Assembly: GCA_021298815.1 (NCBI GenBank) | Contig: JAJTHE010000129.1 | Location: 1 to 34,979, forward strand | Length of the DNA: 34,979 nt | DNA from: Betaproteobacteria bacterium | Lineage (GTDB): Bacteria; Pseudomonadota; Gammaproteobacteria; Burkholderiales; CAIKXV01 | Direction of reading: 5' to 3' | Part shown: positions 7,830 through 15,048 of the stretch, piece by piece | Numbering within the stretch: the first letter of the stretch is position 1 | How the letters are laid out: every line of letters begins with the position of its first letter | The notes under the pieces: generated by a model | The model's database searches: none | Told to the model about the DNA's origin: nothing | What the model saw: the letters and a program-made list of their open reading frames with translations, nothing else | Position numbers and translations under genes: made by a program

Positions 7830-8516
7830 ATGGACGATCAGGGCACCGGCATCTGGGCACTTTGGTACGACCTCGCCGAGGAGACGCGCGACGCGTACTG
7901 CGACTGGTTCCACCATGTCCACATCCCGGAGAAGCTCTCACGTCCGGGATACCGCTGGGCAGCGCACTACCGGCTCGGCCACGGCGGGCGCGGCCCGGGA
8001 TGGCTGGCGCTGTTCGGCGGCGCGTCGGCGCACACCTTCCTCGCCCCGCCGCCTTCCGAGCTCGCCACGCGGCAGAGCGCGCTGACGCGACAACACATGG
8101 CGATGCGCCGACCGCTCGGCTCGGCGATCTTCGCGCAGGAGGTGCGCGTCGACGGACCGGCGGCCGGACATCGCGACCCGCGCGCGTCGGCCCCGGTCGT
8201 GCAGTTCGGCCATTACGACGCCCCCGACGCGGCCACCGACGAGGCGATCGGCAGCTTCTACGCGCAGGAGCGCTTCCCGCTGCTCGCGCGCCTTCCCGGC
8301 ATGGTGGCCACGCACAAGCTGCTCGCGAGCGTCGGCGGCTGGCGCCACGGTGTCATGTACGAGTTCGCCTCGCTCGCCGAGCGCGAATACCACTACGAAC
8401 CGCTGGAAGCCGAGGCGCGCGACCCGTCGACGCGCATGGGACAGGTCGTGCCCAGGCTGCGGCACGCGCCGTTCTCGCCCGCGGTCGGCGTGCGTGCGTG
8501 GCCGCCGGTCGGCTGA
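7830..8516 (+). CDS. Tandem dimeric alpha-beta-barrel (EthD-like) domain protein
   Basis: This is a 228-residue protein. AAGGAG at 7817-7822 is 7 nt from ATG 7830 and only 1 nt from ATG 7824, so 7830 is preferred. It has two similar halves. The first opens GIWALWYDLAEETRDAYCDW with a FHHVHIPEKL motif. The second opens VVQFGHYDAPDAATDEAI, with ERFPLLARLPGMVATHKLL and a strand VMYEFASLAERE. This pattern (strand, helix, HxPE-like turn, strand) is that of ferredoxin-like dimeric alpha-beta-barrel domains such as EthD. Here two domains are fused in one chain. Such proteins bind or convert small aromatic or polyketide-like compounds, or are accessory. The exact reaction is unknown. Confidence 0.6.
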   Translation: MDDQGTGIWALWYDLAEETRDAYCDWFHHVHIPEKLSRPGYRWAAHYRLGHGGRGPGWLALFGGASAHTFLAPPPSELATRQSALTRQHMAMRRPLGSAIFAQEVRVDGPAAGHRDPRASAPVVQFGHYDAPDAATDEAIGSFYAQERFPLLARLPGMVATHKLLASVGGWRHGVMYEFASLAEREYHYEPLEAEARDPSTRMGQVVPRLRHAPFSPAVGVRAWPPVG

Positions 8517-8543
8517 AATTCGTACGCGAACCGACGCCCAGCC

Positions 8544-8921
8544 CTACCCCTGGTGCTTCTTTTCCCTTTCGAGGTCCTCCACGGTCTTGATGCCGTGTAT
8601 CGCACGTCCCAAGGCATACCCCGATGCGGCGGACAGCCCGACCCGGGCAATGGATGACAACCCCGATCCTCCCGCCGCGGGTCGCTGCGCGCCGAGTTGC
8701 GTCTGCAGTGTCCTTACCTGGTCTTCCAGTTCGCTGATCCGGTCACTACCTGCGATCAATGCCTGCCGTTCGGCAGGATTGAGGTACTCCTCTCTCGCGC
8801 GAAGACACCTCGTGTATTCCGCGTACTCGCGGTCATCGAGCGCCATGAGCTGACTGTTGCGAAACTGCTCCCACTCTCGGGACGTCGAGAGACTGCGCCT
8901 GCTTGCCTTGAAGTACTCCAT
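8544..8921 (-). CDS. Small coiled-coil protein with hydrophobic segment, unknown function
   Basis: This 125-residue protein starts at ATG 8921 with AGGAGAGG about 5 nt upstream. The N-terminal half is charged and helical (SREWEQFRNSQLMALDDREY). It is followed by a likely coiled coil (DRISELEDQVRTLQTQLGA), a Gly/Ser/Ala-rich segment (GGSGLSSIARVGLSAASGYA) that could associate with membrane or pack as a hairpin, and a charged tail ending EREKKHQG. I do not recognise the family. It stands alone, converging on the gene at 7830 and followed by the hydrolase operon. The 122 nt upstream (8922-9043) hold no gene I can support. Confidence 0.6.
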   Translation of the reverse strand: MEYFKASRRSLSTSREWEQFRNSQLMALDDREYAEYTRCLRAREEYLNPAERQALIAGSDRISELEDQVRTLQTQLGAQRPAAGGSGLSSIARVGLSAASGYALGRAIHGIKTVEDLEREKKHQG

Positions 8922-9043
8922 GTCCGCCTCTCCTGGTCAGCAAAACGCGCTCGCGAACATGAGCGGCATTCTCTTGACGGCCATGGATAGGCGCTCTCGA
9001 GAAAATCTGGCGCGCTTTCGCACGGGCTTCGCCGTCGCCATCG

Positions 9044-9841
9044 TCAGCAACCTCTGATGAACCCCAGTGCCGCCCCGGCACACGCCTCCGCATCACTTGC
9101 CGCCACGTGGTACGACTTCCCCGGCAGCACCAGCAACCGTGAGTCGGGTATCTCTTCCTGCCACGCCCTCGTCCGCTCCACCGTCCCCAGCCCGCTTTCC
9201 TCGGTAGTGACCACCAGCGTCGGACACCGGATCTTCGGCAGGTCCGCCCGGATGTCCGCATAGTTGATCCCGCGGTTGAAGCCGACCAGAGACGACACCG
9301 GGGCGCGTCCCATGAACTGCGTCCACCACTCGACGCCTTCCGCCGGGAAGTGTTCGCCAAGACGACCGGCCATCGTGCGGCGTGCCCAATGCTCGGCGCC
9401 CTTCGTTTCGAATTCCTCGATGATCTGCGGGATCCGCTCGGCACCGGGACGCAGCGCCTGCGGCGTGCCCACCACCACCAGCGAACGCACCCGGTCCGGT
9501 CTGCGTGCCGCAAATGCGCGCGCGATCGTGCCGCCGATCTTCGCCGCGACCAGGTGGAAGCGCTCGCTCTGCAGGTGGTCCATCAGCCGGCAGTAGTCGT
9601 CGATCAGCGCATCCAGCGTCCATTCGTATTCGCGCGGCATCGGCGTCGATCGGCCGTAGCCGCGCATGTCCGGGCGAACCACCTTCAGGTGGCGCGCCAG
9701 CACCGGCACCCAGGCATACCAGGCGAGCGAGCTCTCGGCGTTGCCGTGGAGCATCAGCACCGTGTCGGCGTCGGTCCACGGATCGGTGAAGTCGTCGACC
9801 TGATAGAACAGGTCGCAGTCGGGCAGCTTCAGCGTCGGCAT
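9044..9841 (-). CDS. Alpha/beta hydrolase-fold protein with Lys at the nucleophile position
   Basis: This 265-residue protein has the alpha/beta-hydrolase plan: oxyanion region LMLHGNAESS, VVRPDMRGYGRS, a nucleophile elbow, then LVVVGTP and a late His in GKSYHVAAS. The elbow, normally GxSxG, reads HLVAAKIGGTIA, so Lys101 replaces the catalytic Ser. The minus-strand codon is AAG in an otherwise intact frame. Classical esterase or lactonase chemistry is therefore not expected; a lyase, a cofactor-free activity or a binding role is possible. ATG 9841 is 7 nt after the MmgE/PrpD stop, so it is the last gene of the 13541-9044 operon. It shares a DDFTDPW opening motif with the hydrolase at 34281 (DDFSDPW), which keeps its Ser. 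Confidence 0.85.
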   Translation of the reverse strand: MPTLKLPDCDLFYQVDDFTDPWTDADTVLMLHGNAESSLAWYAWVPVLARHLKVVRPDMRGYGRSTPMPREYEWTLDALIDDYCRLMDHLQSERFHLVAAKIGGTIARAFAARRPDRVRSLVVVGTPQALRPGAERIPQIIEEFETKGAEHWARRTMAGRLGEHFPAEGVEWWTQFMGRAPVSSLVGFNRGINYADIRADLPKIRCPTLVVTTEESGLGTVERTRAWQEEIPDSRLLVLPGKSYHVAASDAEACAGAALGFIRGC

Positions 9842-9848
9842 GGTCGGC

Positions 9849-11285
9849 TCACCGGCCGGACAGCAGTTGCATCAACCGCGCAACGCCACCCGCCGTTGCA
9901 AGCCCCTGCACTTCCGCCTGCAGCGCATCGACACGCGACGCATCGAACCGGCGCGCCAGCTCCGCACGGAAGCGCGCGACATGGTCGTCCATCGTGAACG
10001 GCCGCGACACGCTGCCCTTCGGTGCGTCGATGAAGCGCTCGACCACCTTGCCGTCCTTCAACCGGAACGCCACCTTCGCGCCCACCGACTGTTCGGTGCT
10101 CACCCGCTCCGCGTCGTCGTCCAGCTCGCACGACACGCGCGACGAGATCGCCATCACCGACGGATCGGCCAGCGTGGTCTCGAAGTCGTCGATATTCAGC
10201 GTGAAACCTTCGGGTACCGTGCGGCCCTGCTTCAGCACCATCGCCATGCAGAACGGCAGGCTCATCTGCGCCGCCTGTATGTCCCTGGGCTCGTTCACGG
10301 TCAGCCGGCCCTGGATCACCTTCGGGATGCCGACGCGGATGATGTCGATGTCCTCGATGGTCAGGCCATGCTCGGTGCACAGCGACGCGGTGGCCTCGAT
10401 CGCAGACAGCACGCGTGCGCTGCTCGCATGCGGCTTTATCGCGACCTCGAGAAGGCGCCACTGCTCGCCCAGGCCGGACAGTCCCTTGTCGAAGTCATGG
10501 CCATCGGCATAGGCGCGGGCGAAGCCGTCCTTGCCCTCGAGGATGTCCGCCGGGCCCGAGAACCCGGCCGACGCGAGCAGCGCCGCATGCACGCCCTGGC
10601 CCGCCGCATGCGCGGCATGGATGCGCTTGACCGTCGACCCCGAGTGGTAGAACTGGGTCAGCCCGCCACTGAACGAGGCGACCAGACCGAGCGTCTCGGC
10701 GATGCGTTCCGCGCGGTCCTCGCCGTCGAACATCAGGCAGGCCGTGGCAGTCGCGGCACCGAAGCCGCCGCAGGTGGCGGTGCTCTGGAAGCCGCGGCGG
10801 AAGTGCGAGGGCTGCAGGGACAGCCCGATGCGGATCATGTTTTCGTAGCCGGCCGCAATCGCGGCGAGGATGCGCGCACCACTGGACCCCCGCGCTTCGC
10901 CCACCGCCAGCGCCGCCGAGATCACGATGCAGCCGGGATGCAGCATCGACCCGACATGCACGTCGTCTGCATCGATGCTGCCGGAGAAGGTGGTGTTGAC
11001 GAAGGTCGCGCGTTCCGGGTCGGTGCGGTCGGTCGAGAACAGGATCGTCGACTGGCCGTTGCCGCCCAGTTCTGCGGCGAGCTTCACCGCCCATCCGCTC
11101 CACGGCATGCGCTGGCCGAGCGAGGCGACGCGCAGGTAGTCGAACAGGAAGATCGTCAGGTGCTCGCGCACCACCGGCGGTAGCGCGTCATGCGTGAGCC
11201 CTGCTGCGAACGCGGCGAAGCGGCGGGTGACTGGATCGCTGCCGGGCATCGCGGCGCCCGGCGCGGCGGCTTGCGGCTGCGCCAT
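9849..11285 (-). CDS. MmgE/PrpD family protein
   Basis: This 478-residue protein belongs to the MmgE/PrpD superfamily, which includes 2-methylcitrate dehydratase, cis-aconitate decarboxylase and iminodisuccinate epimerase. Diagnostic segments are an N-terminal helical part with FLFDYLRVASLG, then IDADDVHVGSMLHPGC followed by VISAALAVGE, and the small domain near the C-terminus (SLPFCMAMVLKQG). The ATG at 11285 shares its A with the TGA of the upstream Bug gene (TGATG), and AAGGAG lies upstream, so the longer open frame to 11510 is not used. No methylcitrate-cycle genes (prpB or prpC) are present, so a 2-methylcitrate role is unlikely. It probably dehydrates or isomerises the carboxylate supplied by the operon's Bug protein. 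Confidence 0.88.
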   Translation of the reverse strand: MAQPQAAAPGAAMPGSDPVTRRFAAFAAGLTHDALPPVVREHLTIFLFDYLRVASLGQRMPWSGWAVKLAAELGGNGQSTILFSTDRTDPERATFVNTTFSGSIDADDVHVGSMLHPGCIVISAALAVGEARGSSGARILAAIAAGYENMIRIGLSLQPSHFRRGFQSTATCGGFGAATATACLMFDGEDRAERIAETLGLVASFSGGLTQFYHSGSTVKRIHAAHAAGQGVHAALLASAGFSGPADILEGKDGFARAYADGHDFDKGLSGLGEQWRLLEVAIKPHASSARVLSAIEATASLCTEHGLTIEDIDIIRVGIPKVIQGRLTVNEPRDIQAAQMSLPFCMAMVLKQGRTVPEGFTLNIDDFETTLADPSVMAISSRVSCELDDDAERVSTEQSVGAKVAFRLKDGKVVERFIDAPKGSVSRPFTMDDHVARFRAELARRFDASRVDALQAEVQGLATAGGVARLMQLLSGR

Positions 11286-12280
11286 CAGTTGTTCTCCTTC
11301 ACGCCGGCGGCGGCGATCACTCTGCCCCACTTGTCGTAATCGGCCTTGTGGTACGCGGCCAGCGCGGCGGGCGTGCCGCCGGCCGGCGCCGCGCCTTCGA
11401 GCGCCAGCGCCTTGCGGAACTCCTCGGTCGCGAGCGCGCGGTTGGCCGCCTTGTTCAGTACGTCGACGATCGGCGCCGGCAAGCCGGCCGGGCCGTAGAA
11501 GCCCCACCACTGGCTCGACTCGAAGCCGGGTATGCCCGCTTCGGACACCGTCGGCAGTTCCTTCTCGATCGCGATGCGCTGCGCACTGGTCACCGCCAGC
11601 GCGCGCAGCCGACCGGCACGCACCTGCGAGGCCACGCTCGGGAAGGCCGCGAACAGCACCGATACGTTGCCGGCCACGGTATCGATGGTCGCCGGCGCAG
11701 CGCCCTTGTAGGGCACGTGCAGCATCTTCACGCCCGCACCCTGGGCGAACAGCTCACCGGTCAGGTGGCTCAGCGTCCCATGGCCGTTCGACGCATAGGC
11801 CAGTGCGTCCGGGCGCTTCTTCGCCAGCGCGATCAGCTCGCGTACGGTCTTTGCCGGCACCGACGGATGCACCGCGAGCACGTTCGGCGCATGGCCGACC
11901 AGCACGATCGGCGTGAACGACTTCAGCACGTCGAACGGCGCCTTGCCGCCGAGGTGCGGATTGATCGACAGCACGCTCGACGAGGCGAACAGCAGGTTGT
12001 AGCCGTCGGCCGGTGCACGCGCGATGTTGTCCGCGCCGATGTTGCCACCGGCACCGCCGCGGTTGTCGACCAGCACCTGCTGGCCGATCGCCTCGGCGAG
12101 TCGCGTCGCGAAATGGCGCGCGACGATGTCCGCCGCACCGCCTGGCGGGAACGGCACGACCATGCGCACCGGCTTGTCGGGATAGCCCTGCGCGTGGAGC
12201 GCGGGGGCAGTCAACGGGACGATACTGAACGGCAGGCCGGCGAGCGCCAGCGTGCGGATGAATCCTGTGGACCGTGACAC
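11285..12280 (-). CDS. Bug/TctC-family periplasmic solute-binding protein
   Basis: This 331-residue protein is read from GTG 12280 (AAGGAA upstream), 17 nt after the copper-chaperone stop. The signal peptide ends near PALHAQ. The mature protein begins YPDKPVRMVVPFPPGGAAD and continues with LVDNRGGAGGNIG, ADGYNLLFAS, LHVPYKGAAPA and ELPTVSEAGIPGF, all standard for the Bug family. The end overlaps the MmgE/PrpD start by one base, giving tight translational coupling. The start is a choice: no ATG lies at the signal peptide, and the longer in-frame extension upstream belongs to overlapping genes. Confidence 0.9.
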   Translation of the reverse strand: MSRSTGFIRTLALAGLPFSIVPLTAPALHAQGYPDKPVRMVVPFPPGGAADIVARHFATRLAEAIGQQVLVDNRGGAGGNIGADNIARAPADGYNLLFASSSVLSINPHLGGKAPFDVLKSFTPIVLVGHAPNVLAVHPSVPAKTVRELIALAKKRPDALAYASNGHGTLSHLTGELFAQGAGVKMLHVPYKGAAPATIDTVAGNVSVLFAAFPSVASQVRAGRLRALAVTSAQRIAIEKELPTVSEAGIPGFESSQWWGFYGPAGLPAPIVDVLNKAANRALATEEFRKALALEGAAPAGGTPAALAAYHKADYDKWGRVIAAAGVKENN

Positions 12281-12297
12281 GATACGTTCCTTGTTCC

Positions 12298-12840
12298 TCA
12301 GTGGCTGTGGCCCGGCGGGGGCTTGCCGTCCGCGCGGGGTAGCTGCACATGCACGACCACCTCGCGTTCGCCGGCGCGTTCGAACTTCAGGCGCACCGGG
12401 AAGCGGTCGCCGTTCTTCAGCGGCGCCTTCAACCCGATCAGCATCAGGTGGATCTCGCCGCCATGGCGAACCTTCAGGCTGGCACCGGGCGGCAGCTCGA
12501 GCACGGGCAGATGCCGCATCTTCATGACGTCGTTCTCGATCGTGCTGCGATGCAGTTCCACCGTCGCCGCAGCCGGACTGGTCGCCGACAGCAGCCGATC
12601 GGGGTCCCGGCCGGTGTTCTTCAGCGTCCTGAAATAGACCGCGCCGGTGGTCGCACCGCCGGGGGTCGGCGGCGCGTACGGATGGTCGATAACGATGGCA
12701 CCGACCCGGAAGTCGTGCGCCGCGGCGGGCAGCGCGGGCAGCAGACCGGTCGCAGCCGTCGCCATCGCCATCGCCATCGCCATCGCCAGTGCCGCAGGCA
12801 GCGTGCACGCGCAGCGGCGGGCGGGGAGGGGTGCCGCCAT
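12298..12840 (-). CDS. PCu(A)C-type periplasmic copper chaperone
   Basis: This is a 180-residue exported protein. After a signal peptide (ending near PALPAAAHD) it carries the PCu(A)C copper site: His97, ten residues, Met108 (HRSTIENDVMKM), 22 residues, then His131-Leu-Met133 (EIHLMLIGLK). It ends in a His-rich GHSH. PCu(A)C proteins hold Cu(I) in the periplasm and deliver it to the CuA site of cytochrome c oxidase, or act in copper handling. The start codon at 12840 shares one base with the dienelactone-hydrolase stop (TGATG). It is odd to find this gene between two catabolic genes and without sco or cox genes. The signal peptide contains a run of Met-Ala pairs encoded by a hexamer repeat. 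Confidence 0.9.
   Translation of the reverse strand: MAAPLPARRCACTLPAALAMAMAMAMATAATGLLPALPAAAHDFRVGAIVIDHPYAPPTPGGATTGAVYFRTLKNTGRDPDRLLSATSPAAATVELHRSTIENDVMKMRHLPVLELPPGASLKVRHGGEIHLMLIGLKAPLKNGDRFPVRLKFERAGEREVVVHVQLPRADGKPPPGHSH
12761..12787 (-). repeat. Hexanucleotide tandem repeat in signal-peptide coding region
   Basis: Plus-strand GCCATC is repeated four times plus three bases (12761-12787). On the coding strand it reads as Met-Ala dipeptides in the hydrophobic core of the copper chaperone's signal peptide. Copy-number changes would stay in frame and alter only signal-peptide length. Confidence 0.7.
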
Positions 12841-13541
12841 CAGCCGAGGTGCTCGCGGAAGAAGTCCACCGACAGGCCCAGCGCGCGATCGGCTTCCGCC
12901 TGGCGATACGGCTTTCCGCCATGGCGCGCGAACGCATGGTCGGCCTCGGGGTACTTGTGGATGGTCACCAACGGATTGGGCGACAGGCGCCGCTCCAGCA
13001 TCTCGTTCACTTCCGCCTGCACCCAGCGGTCCTTCATCGCCATGTGCAGCATGAACGGCCGGTGCAGGTTCGGTGCCTCGCGGATGTTGTGCTCGATGTA
13101 GGTGCCGTAGTAGGCGACCGCGCAGTCGATGTCGGTACGGCAGCACATCAGGTAGCACAGCTTGCCGCCGAGGCAGTAGCCGACGCTGCCGACCTTGCCG
13201 GTGCCGCCGGGCACGGTGCGCAGCCACTGCATCGTGTCTTCCATGTCGCGCACGCCGAGGTCGTAGTCGAAGTCGTAGTAGAGGTCGAACGCCTTCTGCC
13301 CGTCGGCCGGGTTGCGGTCGGACAGTTCGACGCCCGGCTCCTGGCGCCAGAACAGGTCGGGCACCAGGCAGATGTATCCGGCCTCGGCGAACTCCTGTGC
13401 ATGCTTGCGCATGGTGTCGTTCACGCCCCAGATCTCCATGATCGCGATGATCGCGCCGGCGGGCCTGCGCTCGGGCCATGCGATGTGCGCGCCCATTTCG
13501 CCGTCGCGCAGCTGCAGCTTGATGTCTTCGGTCTTCATCAT
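12840..13541 (-). CDS. Dienelactone hydrolase family protein
   Basis: This is a 233-residue enzyme of the dienelactone (carboxymethylenebutenolide) hydrolase family. From ATG 13541 (GGAGAG 7 nt upstream) the catalytic residues fall at Cys123 (GYCLGG), Asp171 (MKDRWV) and His202 (EADHAFARHG), with Glu36 in MEIWGVN. This is the numbering of the classical Pseudomonas enzyme, which supports the start. The family hydrolyses the enol-lactone from ortho-cleavage of chlorocatechols to maleylacetate, but many members take other lactones or esters. No chlorocatechol genes are present here. It is the first gene of the operon running to 9044. Confidence 0.93.
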   Translation of the reverse strand: MMKTEDIKLQLRDGEMGAHIAWPERRPAGAIIAIMEIWGVNDTMRKHAQEFAEAGYICLVPDLFWRQEPGVELSDRNPADGQKAFDLYYDFDYDLGVRDMEDTMQWLRTVPGGTGKVGSVGYCLGGKLCYLMCCRTDIDCAVAYYGTYIEHNIREAPNLHRPFMLHMAMKDRWVQAEVNEMLERRLSPNPLVTIHKYPEADHAFARHGGKPYRQAEADRALGLSVDFFREHLG

Positions 13542-13834
13542 CGGCACTCTCCATCCAGGGACGATCGGATCGGACCGGGAGAGTAATCCAATGCGGGCGA
13601 ACGCATCCGACGGACGGTGTGCACCGGCACCGCGGTCGAGCGTTGCTTGTGCATCGTCGGCGTGCATCGGCGTGCCGGCGCGGGCCCGGCGCTGCAACCG
13701 GCTTGCTGACAAGTGTTTCCGGGTCGTAACGGCCGAAATGTTCACTTGCATCCCTGCGCACGCAGCACGGTGTCGCGGGGCTAGGCTACCGGCATGGAGA
13801 TCCGCGCCATACAAGCGGATCAGAGGAGGCTTCG
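13542..13834. other. Divergent intergenic region, 293 nt
   Basis: This region separates the dienelactone-hydrolase operon (minus) from the envelope-protein genes (plus) and should hold both promoters. It has relatively AT-richer patches near 13700-13745 (TTGCTGACAAGTGTTTCC and GAAATGTTCACTTGCATC), but no convincing -35/-10 pair at standard spacing. AGGAGG at 13824-13829 is the ribosome binding site for 13835. No gene was found. Confidence 0.4.
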
Positions 13835-14398
13835 ATGTCAACTGCATCCGTCACGCGTCCGGACCCTTCCGGCAGGCTGCGCGTTCCTGGCAGGGCGGGT
13901 ACGCTCGCTGTCGCCAGCCTGGTGCTGGCAGCCGCCGCACTGGCCGCGGCAGGTCCGGCGACCGCCGACCGCGGCCATCGCCACCACGGCCCAGGCTTCG
14001 GCCACGGCCATGGCCATGGCGGACCCCGGCTGAGCATCTATCTCGGGGTACCGGCATACCGGCCCCACTACTACGCCCCGCCGCGGGTCTACTACGCACC
14101 GCCGGTGTACCACGCGCCACGCGTGTTCTACGCGCCGCCGCCACTGGTGTATGCGCCGCCCATCATCTACTCCCCGCGGGTGTACAGCCCGCCGGTGATC
14201 GTCGAGCGCGCCCCGCCGGTGTATGTCGAGCGCAACGACCTGGCCACACCGGCGCCGCCGCCACCCGCCGATGCCGCGGGCTCCGGCGGGCCCTTCTGGT
14301 TCTTCTGCGCCGATTCGAACACCTACTATCCCTACGTGACGCAGTGCGCGTCGCCCTGGGAGCGCGTCGCGCCGACGCCACCGTCGGCGCTGCGCTAG
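13835..14398 (+). CDS. Exported His-rich, Tyr/Pro-repeat protein
   Basis: This 187-residue protein starts at ATG 13835 behind AGGAGG. It has a long hydrophobic signal region (residues 22-45, ending near GPATA). A His/Gly-rich stretch follows (RGHRHHGPGFGHGHGHGG, 46-63) that could bind metal ions. Then come about seven degenerate repeats built on YYAPP (80-120, for example YYAPPRV and FYAPPPLV). The C-terminal WFFCADSNTYYPYVTQC with Cys158 and Cys171 resembles a small conserved end domain seen in many betaproteobacterial exported proteins. It is probably an envelope or surface protein. It is followed within 5 nt by a lipoprotein gene, so the two may act together. Function is unknown. Confidence 0.8.
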   Translation: MSTASVTRPDPSGRLRVPGRAGTLAVASLVLAAAALAAAGPATADRGHRHHGPGFGHGHGHGGPRLSIYLGVPAYRPHYYAPPRVYYAPPVYHAPRVFYAPPPLVYAPPIIYSPRVYSPPVIVERAPPVYVERNDLATPAPPPPADAAGSGGPFWFFCADSNTYYPYVTQCASPWERVAPTPPSALR

Positions 14399-14403
14399 CA
14401 CCC

Positions 14404-15015
14404 ATGCGCAAGACCCCGGTCCCGGGTGCGTCCATGCTCGCAGCCGCCCTGCTGGCGCTGGGTGGCTGCGTCTCGATCCCCGGCGGCCCCAGCGTTGCCA
14501 CCTTCCCCGGCACCGGACGCAGCTTCGACCAGTTCCGATCCGACGATGCCGACTGCCGACGCCATGCAACCGCTTCGATCGGCGGCCGAGATCCGTCGCG
14601 GGCACAGGCCGACAGCGCGGTCCTGAGCGCTGCGGTGGGCACCGCGATCGGTGCGGTCGCCGGCGCGGCGCTGGGCGGCAGCCAGGGCGCGGCCACCGGT
14701 GCCGGCGTCGGACTGCTGTTCGGCGGCGCTGCCGGTGCCGGGGCGGCCAATGCATCCGGCCAGGCAACCCAGCAGCGCTACGACAACGCGTTCGTCCAGT
14801 GCATGTATGCGAAGGGCCACAAGGTACCTTCCACCGGCCTGTCGCGCAGCCTCGCGCCTGGTCCGATCGCGCGTCCGTCCGTCCCGCCGGCCTACAGGCC
14901 GCCGGTGGAAGGCGGCTTCGGTCCGCCACCGCCGCCGGTCAAGCCGGGCTACTACGGCCCGCCCGCTGGCTACGATCCGCGCTTCCCGCCGCCGCCACCG
15001 CCACCCCGCCCCTGA
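14404..15015 (+). CDS. Glycine-zipper lipoprotein with Pro-rich tail
   Basis: This 203-residue lipoprotein starts at ATG 14404 only 5 nt after the preceding stop, with no strong ribosome binding site of its own. The signal ends in lipobox ALGGC (Cys22). The middle is a glycine-zipper membrane segment (AVGTAIGAVAGAALGG, then ATGAGVGLLFGGAAGAG) of the type found in Rick_17kDa/YMGG-like outer-membrane proteins. It is preceded by a conserved Asp/Cys region (DADCRRHA) and followed by QRYDNAFVQCMYAKGH, which is common in this family. The tail is Pro-rich (PPPPPVKPGYYGPP and a polyproline end). It is likely an outer-membrane or envelope-integrity protein. The stop codon lies in one arm of the hairpin at 15011-15048. 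Confidence 0.85.
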   Translation: MRKTPVPGASMLAAALLALGGCVSIPGGPSVATFPGTGRSFDQFRSDDADCRRHATASIGGRDPSRAQADSAVLSAAVGTAIGAVAGAALGGSQGAATGAGVGLLFGGAAGAGAANASGQATQQRYDNAFVQCMYAKGHKVPSTGLSRSLAPGPIARPSVPPAYRPPVEGGFGPPPPPVKPGYYGPPAGYDPRFPPPPPPPRP

Positions 15016-15048
15016 GCGGCCGGGGCCAGGGCGTGCCGGTCGCTCAGG
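15011..15048. terminator. Shared hairpin at convergent gene ends
   Basis: CCTGAGCGGCCGG (15011-15023) pairs with CCGGTCGCTCAGG (15036-15048) over 13 positions, with one G-U pair and a 12-nt loop. The left arm contains the TGA of the lipoprotein gene. The right arm contains the stop of the RES toxin gene on the other strand. There is no T-run, so a bidirectional terminator or mRNA-end stabiliser is inferred from position and stem strength. Confidence 0.65.

Noticed and set aside
8857..9057. 66-codon plus-strand open frame over the 8922-9043 gap
   Set aside because: Mostly antisense to the 8544 gene, no ribosome binding site and no recognisable motif.
9840..11183. 447-codon plus-strand open frame opposite MmgE/PrpD
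   Set aside because: Low-complexity His/Arg/Ala shadow caused by high GC; the opposite strand encodes a clear MmgE/PrpD protein.
11286..11510. N-terminal extension of the MmgE/PrpD reading frame
   Set aside because: Arg/Gly-rich, overlaps the Bug gene fully, and a TGATG-coupled ATG with ribosome binding site exists at 11285.
12840..13541. Dienelactone hydrolase as proof of chlorocatechol degradation
   Set aside because: No chlorocatechol dioxygenase, cycloisomerase or maleylacetate reductase is in the window; the family is broad.
14064..14200. Tandem CGCCG-rich DNA as a repeat array or CRISPR-like feature
   Set aside because: It is the coding trace of YYAPP protein repeats with irregular spacing and no conserved spacers.
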